Shown here piece by piece: positions 24,174 through 31,630 of a stretch of DNA of 41,589 bases. Position 1 is the first letter of the stretch; each line of letters opens with the position of its first letter. Position numbers and translations under genes: made by a program. The notes beneath the pieces are model-generated. The model was given only the letters and a program-made list of their open reading frames with translations, had not been told where the DNA came from and made no database searches. The stretch spans positions 1 through 41,589 of the forward strand of contig SKVW01000029.1 in NCBI GenBank assembly GCA_007129255.1. The letters run 5' to 3'. This stretch comes from Bacteroidales bacterium. GTDB taxonomy: Bacteria > Bacteroidota > Bacteroidia > Bacteroidales > UBA7960.

Positions 24174-24662
24174 ATGGATGAGTTTGGACCGAAGAACACC
24201 CGGGATGACTTGTTTTCCAAAGCAGTTCGGGCAGGAAAAAGGACCTACTTTTTTGATGTAAAATCCACACGCGCTGAAGAACTTTATTTAACCATAACTG
24301 AAAGTAAAAAGCGCTTTAATCAGCAAACCGGCAGGTTTTTTTACGAGAAACACAAATTATTTTTATACCAGGAAGATTTTGACAAATTCAAGGATGCCCT
24401 TCAGGAGGCTTTCGATGCCATTGCTTCCAGTGGCGGTAAACTTCCTGAAAGGCCTTCAGAAACGTCCCCTGCTTCCACCGACATTCAATTTGAAGATCTG
24501 GATAAGGAAATAGAGAATCAGAAAAACCCATCGGGGGAAGAAGATTATCCGGCAGGTGAGGAGAAAACTGATCAGAAGCAGGAAGGCAATGATGAAGAAG
24601 AGGAATCCCAATCCGGGAAAGAATCACCCGATGAACCGGGAGAAGAAAAACCCAACCCATAA
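24174..24662 (+). CDS. PUR-family (DUF3276) nucleic-acid-binding protein with acidic tail
   Basis: A 162-residue protein. Residues 1-85 are a bacterial PUR domain of the DUF3276 type common in Bacteroidota (RAGKRTYFFDVKSTRAEELY, then LTITESKKRF and KHKLFLYQEDFDKFKDAL). Related eukaryotic Pur-alpha and Borrelia proteins bind single-stranded purine-rich DNA or RNA. Residues from about 95 to the end are disordered, rich in E, D, S and P, and very acidic. The role of the bacterial protein is not established. It stands alone between its own promoter box and a strong terminator at 24670-24703. Confidence 0.87.
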   Translation: MDEFGPKNTRDDLFSKAVRAGKRTYFFDVKSTRAEELYLTITESKKRFNQQTGRFFYEKHKLFLYQEDFDKFKDALQEAFDAIASSGGKLPERPSETSPASTDIQFEDLDKEIENQKNPSGEEDYPAGEEKTDQKQEGNDEEEESQSGKESPDEPGEEKPNP

Positions 24663-24669
24663 AATCAGG

Positions 24670-24703
24670 GAGGCCGTGGTAATTGCCACGGTCTCTTTTT
24701 TTT
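24670..24703 (+). terminator. Rho-independent terminator of the PUR-family gene
   Basis: GAGGCCGTGG pairs with CCACGGTCTC (10 bp with one G-U pair) around the six-base loop TAATTG, followed by eight T. It begins 8 bp after the stop codon. This is the strongest intrinsic terminator in the window. Confidence 0.88.
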
Positions 24704-24795
24704 GCACCGCATAAAAGTTTTGTCTTTCCACTTCCCTATTAGTGAAAGGGTTATAAAATTTCCTAAAAAAAAACCCAAAAAGCATGCAGAAATTG

Positions 24796-24803
24796 TAAAT
24801 TTG
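24796..24803 (+). promoter_or_regulatory. Predicted -7 box TAAATTTG upstream of parA
   Basis: Exact TAnnTTTG match, 213 nt before the parA ATG. Its TTTG begins an inverted repeat, TTTGCAT and ATGCAAA with a 3-base spacer, at 24800-24816. A terminator-like hairpin follows at 24836-24862, so transcripts starting here may stop after about 50 nt. Confidence 0.42.
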
Positions 24804-24816
24804 CATTTGATGCAAA
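24800..24816. promoter_or_regulatory. TTTGCAT-TTG-ATGCAAA dyad at the parA promoter
   Basis: Perfect 7-base arms around a 3-base spacer, overlapping the end of the predicted -7 box and the likely transcription start. Similar dyads occur at the yajC and guaA boxes. Confidence 0.38.
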
Positions 24817-24835
24817 AAACCGGTTAAAGCCACAG

Positions 24836-24862
24836 ACACCTGGTTTTCAGGTGTTTTTATTT
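24836..24862 (+). terminator. Terminator-like hairpin in the parA leader
   Basis: ACACCTG and CAGGTGT form a perfect 7-bp stem around the loop GTTTT, followed by TTTTATTT. It lies between the predicted -7 box at 24796 and parA. It may be a second terminator for the PUR-family gene, an attenuator for parA, or the end of a small RNA of about 50 nt. Confidence 0.6.
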
Positions 24863-24904
24863 AGCCGGCGGATTTATTCTGACTGCCGCATGCAAAATTG
24901 TTTT

Positions 24905-25024
24905 ATGTTTCCGGGAATTTTTGATCCGGAAAAAAAAGAAACTTTTAATCGGATGATCGATAGAAACTTGCGGAGCATCCCCGGAAAGGTTGAATTAATT
25001 TTTTCAAAACAGATCTATGAGTAA
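24905..25024 (+). CDS. Possible 39-codon leader peptide overlapping parA
   Basis: An ATG at 24905 opens a 39-codon frame (MFPGIFDPEKKETFNRMIDR and onward, ending KQIYE) that stops at 25024, eight bases inside parA in another frame. The arrangement resembles translational coupling, and the composition (charged, no low complexity) is plausible for a small protein. I do not recognise it. There is no purine-rich ribosome-binding site upstream. It may be chance; no homology evidence is available. Confidence 0.25.
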   Translation: MFPGIFDPEKKETFNRMIDRNLRSIPGKVELIFSKQIYE

Positions 25025-25820
25025 AGTTATTGCTATTGCCAATCAAAAAGGAGGAGTAGGAAAAACCACTACCGCCATTAACCTTGCAGCCAGCCTTGCC
25101 GTGCTGGAATACAAAACCCTGCTGGTAGATGCCGACCCCCAGGCCAACGCCACTTCCGGAGTGGGTTTTGACCCAAAAGTTGTTAAAACCAGCATTTATG
25201 AATGCATCATTGATGATGTAGAGCCAAAAAATATTTTGCTCAATACTTCCACGCCAAACCTGGATTTAATCCCCGCTCATATTGATCTGGTTGGTGCTGA
25301 AATTGAGATCATCAACCTTCCCAACCGGGAAATGATGATGCGCAAAGTATTGGACAAAGTCAAAGACCGCTATGATTTTGTCCTGATTGACTGTTCTCCT
25401 TCTCTTGGTTTGATCACAGTAAATGCCCTCACCGCTGCCAATTCCGTAATTGTTCCTGTTCAGTGCGAATACTTTGCACTGGAGGGCCTTGGCAAACTGC
25501 TGAACACCATCAAGATCGTTCAAAGCAGGCTGAACCAGAAACTGGAAATTGAAGGCATTTTGCTTACCATGTATGATAACCGGCTTCGCTTGTCCAATCA
25601 GGTAGTGGAAGAGGTAAGAAATCATTTTCAGGACCTGGTATTTGATACCATCATACAGCGCAACACCAAACTGGGTGAAGCCCCCAGCTTCGGGGAAACC
25701 ATCATCATGCATGATGCCCAGAGCCGCGGTGCCATCAATTACCTGAACCTTGGCAGGGAAATATTGCAAAAAAATAACCTGACAAAAATCAACCAGTCAG
25801 CAAAAAATATTGAAGTATAA
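25017..25820 (+). CDS. parA: Chromosome-partitioning ATPase ParA (Soj)
   Basis: A 267-residue Walker-type ATPase that, with ParB, positions replicated origins. The deviant Walker A motif KGGVGKTTTAINLAASL is near the N-terminus with the signature lysine. The A' motif LLVDADPQANATSG and the Walker B segment FVLIDCSPSLGLITVNAL are intact. The length matches chromosomal Soj proteins without an N-terminal DNA-binding domain. It heads the group parA-parB-DUF5683-dapB-lepB, a standard Bacteroidota order. The 354-bp stretch between the PUR-family stop and this start holds two terminators and a promoter box, described separately. Confidence 0.97.
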   Translation: MSKVIAIANQKGGVGKTTTAINLAASLAVLEYKTLLVDADPQANATSGVGFDPKVVKTSIYECIIDDVEPKNILLNTSTPNLDLIPAHIDLVGAEIEIINLPNREMMMRKVLDKVKDRYDFVLIDCSPSLGLITVNALTAANSVIVPVQCEYFALEGLGKLLNTIKIVQSRLNQKLEIEGILLTMYDNRLRLSNQVVEEVRNHFQDLVFDTIIQRNTKLGEAPSFGETIIMHDAQSRGAINYLNLGREILQKNNLTKINQSAKNIEV

Positions 25821-25989
25821 TGAATCGTCCGGCAGCGGGGTCAATGAAACCCGTTCAGTGAAAATATTTTAAAAAACACAACCATCTGATTACCGATAAA
25901 AAAGATCCTTTGAACCCATATCCTGCAGATAATATTTTTCTCAGATTTGGGTTTTACATAAATGATTGTTACTATCAAAAAGATCTGGA

Positions 25990-26889
25990 ATGAATGCTAA
26001 AAAAAGGGCTTTAGGAAAAGGCCTGAGCGCATTGCTCAACGATTCGGGTATGGAAGCAGAACCTGTTTACGATGCCGAAAAGGAATTGCTTGCCGTAGGA
26101 ACCATAGGCCTGGTACCCCTCGACAACATTGAAGCAAACCCTTACCAGCCCCGGACTGACTTTGACGAAGAGGGGCTAAAGGAACTGGCAGCCTCCATCA
26201 AAGAACAGGGAGTGATCCAGCCCGTTACCCTGCGGAAAGACGATAACGGAAAATTACAGCTTATTTCCGGAGAGCGGCGCTGTAAAGCTTCTCGTATGGT
26301 TGGGCTTACCGACATTCCTGCCTATATTGTAAAGGCTGATGACCATGCCATGCTGGAGATGGCCATTGTGGAAAACATCCAGCGGGAAAACCTAAACCCC
26401 ATTGAAGTAGCCCTTGGATATAAGCAATTAATCAGTGATTACAGCCTTACCCAGGAGATGCTCAGCGAAAGGCTTGGAAAAAGCCGTTCTTCCATTGCCA
26501 ACTTCCTGCGATTGCTTAACCTTCCCGGAGAGATCCAGATCGGGTTACGGCAGGAGCTCATCAGCATGGGACACGCCCGGGCCCTGGTCGGTATTGAGGA
26601 TGTGCAAACCCAGCTGGATATTTTTCATGATATCCTGGCACAAGGTCTTTCTGTAAGGGATGTGGAAGAAATAGTCAAAAATCTTTCCGAACCCAAAAAA
26701 GAAAACCGGAAAAAGCCCGGACCGGATCATTCTGAAAATGAAAAATTTATAAAAGTTCAAAAAGAACTTTCCGAAATTTACGGAGCCAAAGTTCAGCTTA
26801 AGGCAAAATCCGGCGGAAAAGGGTCCATTGTCATCAATTTTTCCTCCGGGGAAGACCTGGAACGGATCTTAAACCTTATCAACAAATAA
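25990..26889 (+). CDS. parB: Chromosome-partitioning protein ParB (Spo0J/Noc family)
   Basis: A 299-residue parS-binding CTP switch protein. The N-terminal ParA-stimulating segment is KKRALGKGLSALLND. The ParB/sulfiredoxin-like domain contains NPYQPRTDFDEEGLKELA, the CTP-binding GERRCKASRMVGL, and VENIQRENLNPIEVA. The helix-turn-helix follows (YSLTQEMLSERLGKSRSSIA), and the C-terminus is a dimerisation domain. The start is the ATG at 25990; a frame-compatible start at 25966 would add MLLSKRSG, which is not family-like. The 169 bp between parA and parB holds no gene and no exact promoter box. No clear parS (TGTTTCACGTGAAACA-like) site was found in the window. Confidence 0.96.
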   Translation: MNAKKRALGKGLSALLNDSGMEAEPVYDAEKELLAVGTIGLVPLDNIEANPYQPRTDFDEEGLKELAASIKEQGVIQPVTLRKDDNGKLQLISGERRCKASRMVGLTDIPAYIVKADDHAMLEMAIVENIQRENLNPIEVALGYKQLISDYSLTQEMLSERLGKSRSSIANFLRLLNLPGEIQIGLRQELISMGHARALVGIEDVQTQLDIFHDILAQGLSVRDVEEIVKNLSEPKKENRKKPGPDHSENEKFIKVQKELSEIYGAKVQLKAKSGGKGSIVINFSSGEDLERILNLINK

Positions 26890-26906
26890 AAGCACCAAAA
26901 CCTGAA

Positions 26907-27554
26907 GTGTTTGAATTCCTTTCCCATAAAAAAGTTGCTTCAAACAGGAGAAATAAAGCAAAGTGCAATGTTTTCCGTGTAGCCGTTATGGCCCTGGGTG
27001 TTTTGCTTTTGGCTGTATCGGCCAACCCGGTAAGGGGGCAGAACATGGGAAACAACAATTCCGGACAGGTTGCCATTACCCCATTAAAGGAAGAACCGCC
27101 CTCCCCTACCCGTGCCGCCATGCTTTCGGCTACGCTTCCGGGCCTGGGGCAGATATACAACGGCAAATACTGGAAAGTTCCGATTATTTATGCCGGTTTT
27201 GGTACCCTGGCTTATTTCATTGATTTCAACAACACCGAATACCAGGTATGGCGACAGGCATACGTGGCAAGGGTAGATGGAAACCCCAATACCGTGGACG
27301 GCTTTCCTAACCACTCGGACGATAACCTGCGCAGGGCCATGGAGTATTACCGGCGCAACCTGGAAATCACGTATATTCTTACGGCGGCACTTTATATGCT
27401 AAACATTTTGGATGCAAGTGTGGATGCACACCTGATGGATTTTGACGTGGGAGAAGAACTGGGCCTGAAAATGGAACCACACTTCACTCCCATGCCTGTG
27501 GGCGCATCACGGTCACCAAAAGCTGCCGGATTAAAATTAACCTTCAGATTTTAA
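26907..27554 (+). CDS. DUF5683 family exported/membrane protein
   Basis: A 215-residue protein of the DUF5683 family, usually found between parB and dapB in Bacteroidota. An N-terminal hydrophobic segment (VAVMALGVLLLAVSANPVRG) acts as signal peptide or anchor. The conserved core RAAMLSATLPGLGQIYNGKYW, then KVPIIYAGFGTLAYFIDFNN, includes a short hydrophobic hairpin, and a third hydrophobic stretch is ITYILTAALYMLNILDASVD. The function is unknown. The longest frame starts with GTG at 26907, 17 bp after parB; an in-frame ATG at 26988 would still keep the hydrophobic core of the signal peptide but lose its basic N-region, so GTG is preferred. dapB begins 4 bp downstream. Confidence 0.85.
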   Translation: MFEFLSHKKVASNRRNKAKCNVFRVAVMALGVLLLAVSANPVRGQNMGNNNSGQVAITPLKEEPPSPTRAAMLSATLPGLGQIYNGKYWKVPIIYAGFGTLAYFIDFNNTEYQVWRQAYVARVDGNPNTVDGFPNHSDDNLRRAMEYYRRNLEITYILTAALYMLNILDASVDAHLMDFDVGEELGLKMEPHFTPMPVGASRSPKAAGLKLTFRF

Positions 27555-27558
27555 CAGG

Positions 27559-28290
27559 ATGGGAAAGAAACTAAAAATCGCCATTATCGGATATGGCAAA
27601 ATGGGAAAGGAAATTGAAAAGCTGGTTATTGAGAGAGGCCATGATATCACTGCCATAATTGACAGTGAGCGCCACTGGGATGAGCTCAGGCAAATGTTGA
27701 AAATATCGGACGTAGCCATTGAGTTTACCACTCCGGCCACCGCCCCGACAAATATTGAAAGGTGTTTTGAAACTGAAACCCCGGTGGTATGCGGCACCAC
27801 AGGATGGCTGGAACATTTGCCCGGGCTGCGGAAACTGTGCCTGGAAAAAGACCAGACCCTGTTTTATGCTTCCAATTTCAGTATAGGGGTAAATATTTTT
27901 TTCGAGATCAACCGACGCCTGGCCGGCTTCCTGAGAGATTATGAAGAATACTTGCCTGAAATCTGCGAAACCCATCATACCCAGAAACTCGATGCACCGA
28001 GTGGTACGGCGGTTTCACTGGCCAATGATATTTTAAAGGAAAGGAAAAACCTGACCGGCTGGGTTAAAAAAGGGGAAAAACACCCCAATGACAAGCTTGA
28101 GGTTGAGTCTTTCAGAATCAAAGAGGTTACCGGAACCCATATTGTAAGCTATCACTCACCGGTGGACAGTATTGAGATCAAACATACCGCCCATAACCGC
28201 AGCGGGTTTACAAGGGGTGCCTTAATGGCTGCCGAATGGGTGTATAATAAAAAAGGTGTGTTTTCAATGAACGATTTGTTAAAATTTTAA
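27559..28290 (+). CDS. dapB: 4-hydroxy-tetrahydrodipicolinate reductase
   Basis: A 243-residue NAD(P)H-dependent reductase in the lysine/diaminopimelate pathway. The nucleotide-binding loop is IAIIGYGKMGKEIEKLV. AIEFTTPATAPTNIERCFE and VVCGTTGWLEHL are family motifs. The catalytic region reads ETHHTQKLDAPSGTAVSLAN, with the HH dyad and lysine conserved. The C-terminus holds FTRGALMAAEWV. It is slightly shorter than the E. coli enzyme (273 residues), as is usual for Bacteroidota. It is tightly packed between the DUF5683 gene and lepB. DapD of the same pathway is encoded at 11299-12114. Confidence 0.96.
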   Translation: MGKKLKIAIIGYGKMGKEIEKLVIERGHDITAIIDSERHWDELRQMLKISDVAIEFTTPATAPTNIERCFETETPVVCGTTGWLEHLPGLRKLCLEKDQTLFYASNFSIGVNIFFEINRRLAGFLRDYEEYLPEICETHHTQKLDAPSGTAVSLANDILKERKNLTGWVKKGEKHPNDKLEVESFRIKEVTGTHIVSYHSPVDSIEIKHTAHNRSGFTRGALMAAEWVYNKKGVFSMNDLLKF

Positions 28291-28299
28291 TCCATACCC

Positions 28300-29793
28300 A
28301 TGAGCATTTACATGATTTTGACCATTTTATTCTTCCTTGCTTCAGTTGCAGGACTATGGAGAATTTTTGAAAAAGCAGGATACAAAGGATGGTACGCGAT
28401 CATTCCCCTTTTCAACTTTTACATTTGGCTGAAAGTGATCAACAAACCACTGTGGTGGTTTATTTTTGTGATCCTGCCATTTATCAATATTTTCACCCTG
28501 TTATTAATGGTAGTGGAAACCCTTAAATGTTTTCATAAAAATGGTCTTGGTGAGCAGGCACTTGGGGTATTGTTTCCTTTCATTTATTTGCCATACCTGG
28601 GTTTTTCCAACCGGGAGGCATACATGCACCCTTCAAAGATCCCCCCCATAAAAAAATCGGCCGCCCGCGAATGGGCCGATGCCATTATTTTTGCGGTAAT
28701 TGCCGCCACCATTATCCGCACCTTTTTTATTGAAGCCTACACCATCCCTACCTCCTCTATGGAGAAATCCCTGCTGGTAGGAGATTACCTTTTTGTAAGC
28801 AAAATCAGTTACGGTACCAGGGTTCCCATGACCCCCATTGCGTTCCCTTTCGCACACCATACATTGCCTTTAACCCAGTATACAAAATCCTATACCGAGT
28901 GGATCCAACTTCCCTATTACCGTTATCCCGGGCTTCGCAGCATCAGCAACAACGATGTGGTAGTATTCAATTATCCCGAAGGCGACACCGTGGCCCTTGA
29001 GCTGCAAAACCAAAGCTATTACAACCTGGTGAGAGAATTGGGCAGGGAAACCGTTTGGCAAAATTACCAGGTAGTAAGCCGGCCGGTCGACAAAAGGGAA
29101 AACTACATCAAAAGATGCGTTGGAATACCCGGCGACACCCTGGAAATTGTAAACGGGGAGATCTTCGTCAATGGGAAACGCCTGCCTGCCCCCCCCGGGG
29201 TGCAGCACAACTACCAGGTGATAACCGATGGAACCCCTTTAACACAGCGCCTGCTTGACCGGCATGATATTACCGACTGGGGCCAGGCCGGCCCTAATAT
29301 TTATGTGCTGGCCATGTCCCCCGAAGTAGCTGAAAAAATCTCCCAGGCAAGAAGTATAAAAGAGGTACAGCAAATGATCCGTCCGGCCGGTAGAAGAGAA
29401 AGACATATTTTTCCCCAACACGATAACTTTCCCTGGAATGAAGACAACTTCGGGCCCGTTTTTATCCCTGCCAGCGGACTGACTGTCCCCATCAATATGG
29501 AAAACATTGCCCTTTATCAAAGGATAATCGAAGTTTATGAGGGCAATGACCTTGAGATCAATGGTTCCGACATTTATATCAACGGACAGGTTGCCGGTGC
29601 ATATACCTTTGAAATGGATTACTACTGGATGGTGGGAGACAACAGAAACAACTCGGCCGATTCAAGATACTGGGGTTATGTTCCCGAAGACCACATTGTT
29701 GGAAGAGCAATGTTTGTCTGGCTGTCACTCGATCCCAACAAAACCTTTTTGAATCGCATCCGCTTCGACAAAACTTTCCGCGTGATCCGTTAA
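28300..29793 (+). CDS. lepB: Signal peptidase I with N-terminal multi-helix extension
   Basis: A 497-residue type I signal peptidase, which removes signal peptides from exported proteins in the inner membrane. The catalytic serine is S153 in IPTSSMEKSL and the general-base lysine is K271 in NYIKRCVGIPGD; GDNRNNSADSRYWGYVPEDHIVGRA is the C-terminal signature. Before the usual anchor helix (about 126-146), residues 1-105 form an extra membrane domain of three to four helices (DUF5684-like, ILFFLASVAGLWRIFEKAGY). A long insert separates the Ser/Lys part from the C-terminal motif. This long form is common in Bacteroidota. It follows dapB by 9 bp. Confidence 0.95.
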   Translation: MSIYMILTILFFLASVAGLWRIFEKAGYKGWYAIIPLFNFYIWLKVINKPLWWFIFVILPFINIFTLLLMVVETLKCFHKNGLGEQALGVLFPFIYLPYLGFSNREAYMHPSKIPPIKKSAAREWADAIIFAVIAATIIRTFFIEAYTIPTSSMEKSLLVGDYLFVSKISYGTRVPMTPIAFPFAHHTLPLTQYTKSYTEWIQLPYYRYPGLRSISNNDVVVFNYPEGDTVALELQNQSYYNLVRELGRETVWQNYQVVSRPVDKRENYIKRCVGIPGDTLEIVNGEIFVNGKRLPAPPGVQHNYQVITDGTPLTQRLLDRHDITDWGQAGPNIYVLAMSPEVAEKISQARSIKEVQQMIRPAGRRERHIFPQHDNFPWNEDNFGPVFIPASGLTVPINMENIALYQRIIEVYEGNDLEINGSDIYINGQVAGAYTFEMDYYWMVGDNRNNSADSRYWGYVPEDHIVGRAMFVWLSLDPNKTFLNRIRFDKTFRVIR

Positions 29794-29815
29794 CCCAAAG
29801 GTTAAAGGTTTTTTT
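29791..29815 (+). terminator. Weak terminator candidate after lepB
   Basis: TAACC and GGTTA form a 5-bp stem around CAAA, starting with the lepB stop codon itself; after AAGG come seven T. The stem is short, so efficiency is doubtful. Confidence 0.35.
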
Positions 29816-29890
29816 AAAAAAACAACCAAAGTATTTCGTTCCTTCAAATCAAATATTCCTTTTTCAGGAAAAAGCAAAAACGGGTTTTTA

Positions 29891-29898
29891 TATATTTG
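29891..29898 (+). promoter_or_regulatory. Predicted -7 box TATATTTG for the arginine-decarboxylase-like gene
   Basis: Exact TAnnTTTG match followed by CATG, 100 nt before the ATG at 29999. Transcription would begin near 29905, just ahead of the leader hairpin at 29912-29961. Confidence 0.45.
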
Positions 29899-29911
29899 CA
29901 TGTTATTTTAT

Positions 29912-29963
29912 AAAGTAACTCCGTTGTTTCTTGTTTTTTTTTGAAGTCAGTGAGTTACTTTTT
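29912..29963 (+). promoter_or_regulatory. Leader hairpin, possible attenuator
   Basis: AAAGTAACTC (29912-29921) and GAGTTACTTT (29952-29961) form a perfect 10-bp stem around a 30-nt T-rich loop, and the second arm runs into TTTACTTTTA. It lies within the predicted 5' leader, about 40 nt before the start codon. The stem is AT-rich and the loop large, so it could be a weak terminator/attenuator, a translation-control element or a chance repeat. Confidence 0.38.
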
Positions 29964-29998
29964 ACTTTTATGTAGAAATCCATTTGCCCTTTAGTCCG

Positions 29999-31396
29999 AT
30001 GAAAAACAAATATATTGACCTCATAGAACAAACCTTTGATTTTCCTCAGGAAGAATTCAAAGTGATTGAAAATGAGCTTTATTTTCACGATATATGCCTG
30101 ATGGATTTGGTAAAGCAGTATGGCACTCCTTTAAAGATCAGTTACCTGCCCAAGATCAGCCAGCAAATTCAAAAGGCAAAAAGGCTCTTTAACGTTGCCA
30201 TGGCCCGGGTGGATTACAAGGGTGAATACCACTATTGCTACTGTACGAAAAGTTCCCATTTCAGCTATGTATTGGAAGAAGCCCTGAAAAACGACATCCA
30301 CATTGAAACTTCCTCTGCATTTGACCTTTATATTGTTGAAGAGCTCTATAATTTAGGGCTGATCGATAAAAGCAAGTTTATTGTTTGCAACGGGTTTAAA
30401 CGGCCCCTGTATACCCAAAAGATCAGTGAGCTGGTAAACAGTGGTTATGAAAACACCATCCCGGTGCTGGATAATAAAGGGGAAATAGAATCCTACCGGG
30501 AACTGATCAGGAAAGACAAACGATGCCAGCTTGGTATTCGGATTGCGGCAGAAGAAGAGCCCATGTTTGAGTTTTATACTTCCAGGCTTGGTATACGCTA
30601 CAATGATATTGTACCCTATTATAAAAAGTACATTAAAAACGATGCAAGGTTCCATCTCAAGATGCTCCATTTTTTTATCAATACCGGTATTAAAGACAAT
30701 GCCTACTATTGGAACGAGCTTTCAAAATGCGTGCAAGTATATTGCGATCTGAAAAAAATATGTCCTGAACTCGACAGCCTGAATATCGGCGGAGGCTTCC
30801 CCATCAAAAACTCACTGGGATTTGACTACGATTATGAATACATGACCGAAGAGATCGTGGCCCAGATCAAAAACATTTGCCAGCAAAACAATGTCAAAGA
30901 GCCCAATATTTTTACCGAATTTGGCGCATTTACCGTTGGGGAAAGCGGAGCGGTGATTTACAGCATCATTGACCAAAAGCAGCAAAACGACCGGGAGCAC
31001 TGGAATATGATCGACAGCAGTTTCATGACCACCCTCCCGGATATATGGGCTGCCAAACAGCGCTTTATCCTGCTGGCCCTCAACAACTGGGATAAGGAAT
31101 ACCAAAGGGTAAACCTTGGCGGACTGACCTGCGACAGCCAGGATTATTACAATGCAGAAACCCATTCCAATGCCATTTTTCTCCCCAAAATTACATCCGG
31201 AGATGTACAATATATTGGCATGTTTCATACCGGGGCCTACCAGGAAAGTCTCGGGGGTTTCGGAGGTATTCAGCATTGCCTGATACCTGCTCCCAAAATG
31301 GTGATCATCGACCGGGATGAAGAAGGGGAATACAGCACCAAGTTGTTTGCAAAGGAACAAAGCTATAAGTCCATGCTTAAAACCCTGGGCTTTTAA
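29999..31396 (+). CDS. PLP-dependent arginine decarboxylase-like enzyme (alanine-racemase fold)
   Basis: A 465-residue fold type III decarboxylase related to arginine, ornithine and diaminopimelate decarboxylases; Bacteroidota relatives of this length are generally annotated as arginine decarboxylase for polyamine synthesis. The PLP-lysine is probably K84 in YCTKSSHF. The glycine-rich phosphate loop is SLNIGGGFPIK, and the catalytic cysteine motif CDSQDYY replaces the usual CDGLD. Where ODC-like enzymes have EPGR, this protein has EFGA. The start is the ATG at 29999; a TTG at 29984 is less likely. No agmatinase gene is nearby, so the substrate is not certain. It has its own promoter box and a leader hairpin. 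Confidence 0.82.
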   Translation: MKNKYIDLIEQTFDFPQEEFKVIENELYFHDICLMDLVKQYGTPLKISYLPKISQQIQKAKRLFNVAMARVDYKGEYHYCYCTKSSHFSYVLEEALKNDIHIETSSAFDLYIVEELYNLGLIDKSKFIVCNGFKRPLYTQKISELVNSGYENTIPVLDNKGEIESYRELIRKDKRCQLGIRIAAEEEPMFEFYTSRLGIRYNDIVPYYKKYIKNDARFHLKMLHFFINTGIKDNAYYWNELSKCVQVYCDLKKICPELDSLNIGGGFPIKNSLGFDYDYEYMTEEIVAQIKNICQQNNVKEPNIFTEFGAFTVGESGAVIYSIIDQKQQNDREHWNMIDSSFMTTLPDIWAAKQRFILLALNNWDKEYQRVNLGGLTCDSQDYYNAETHSNAIFLPKITSGDVQYIGMFHTGAYQESLGGFGGIQHCLIPAPKMVIIDRDEEGEYSTKLFAKEQSYKSMLKTLGF

Positions 31397-31630
31397 AAAG
31401 CCGTTTGGGCAATTCCTCTATTGGAAAATGGATCAGGCCAGAGAAGTTTATTGGTTTTGGTAATAAAAATTTTTGGGGCATAATAACTTATAAATTACGG
31501 GCTTTTGCCGGTTTTGCTTTATATTTTTTTATCTTTACACCAATTAATAAAGGAATAATATATTTTATTCAGGCAGCTTGTTTGCTTTTATTGTCTGGCA
31601 GGCTGAATCCATCACCAATCATGCAATGCC
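31397..31630. other. Intergenic region before the exported protein gene
   Basis: 234 bp with no gene. TATCTTTA at 31530-31537 is one base off the -7 consensus, with TTTG at 31504-31507 at a spacing of 22 nt, a possible promoter for the downstream gene. No terminator is seen after the decarboxylase gene. Confidence 0.35.

Noticed and set aside
25266-25769. 167-codon open frame opposite parA
   Set aside because: Antisense to the conserved ParA ATPase; no motif of its own.
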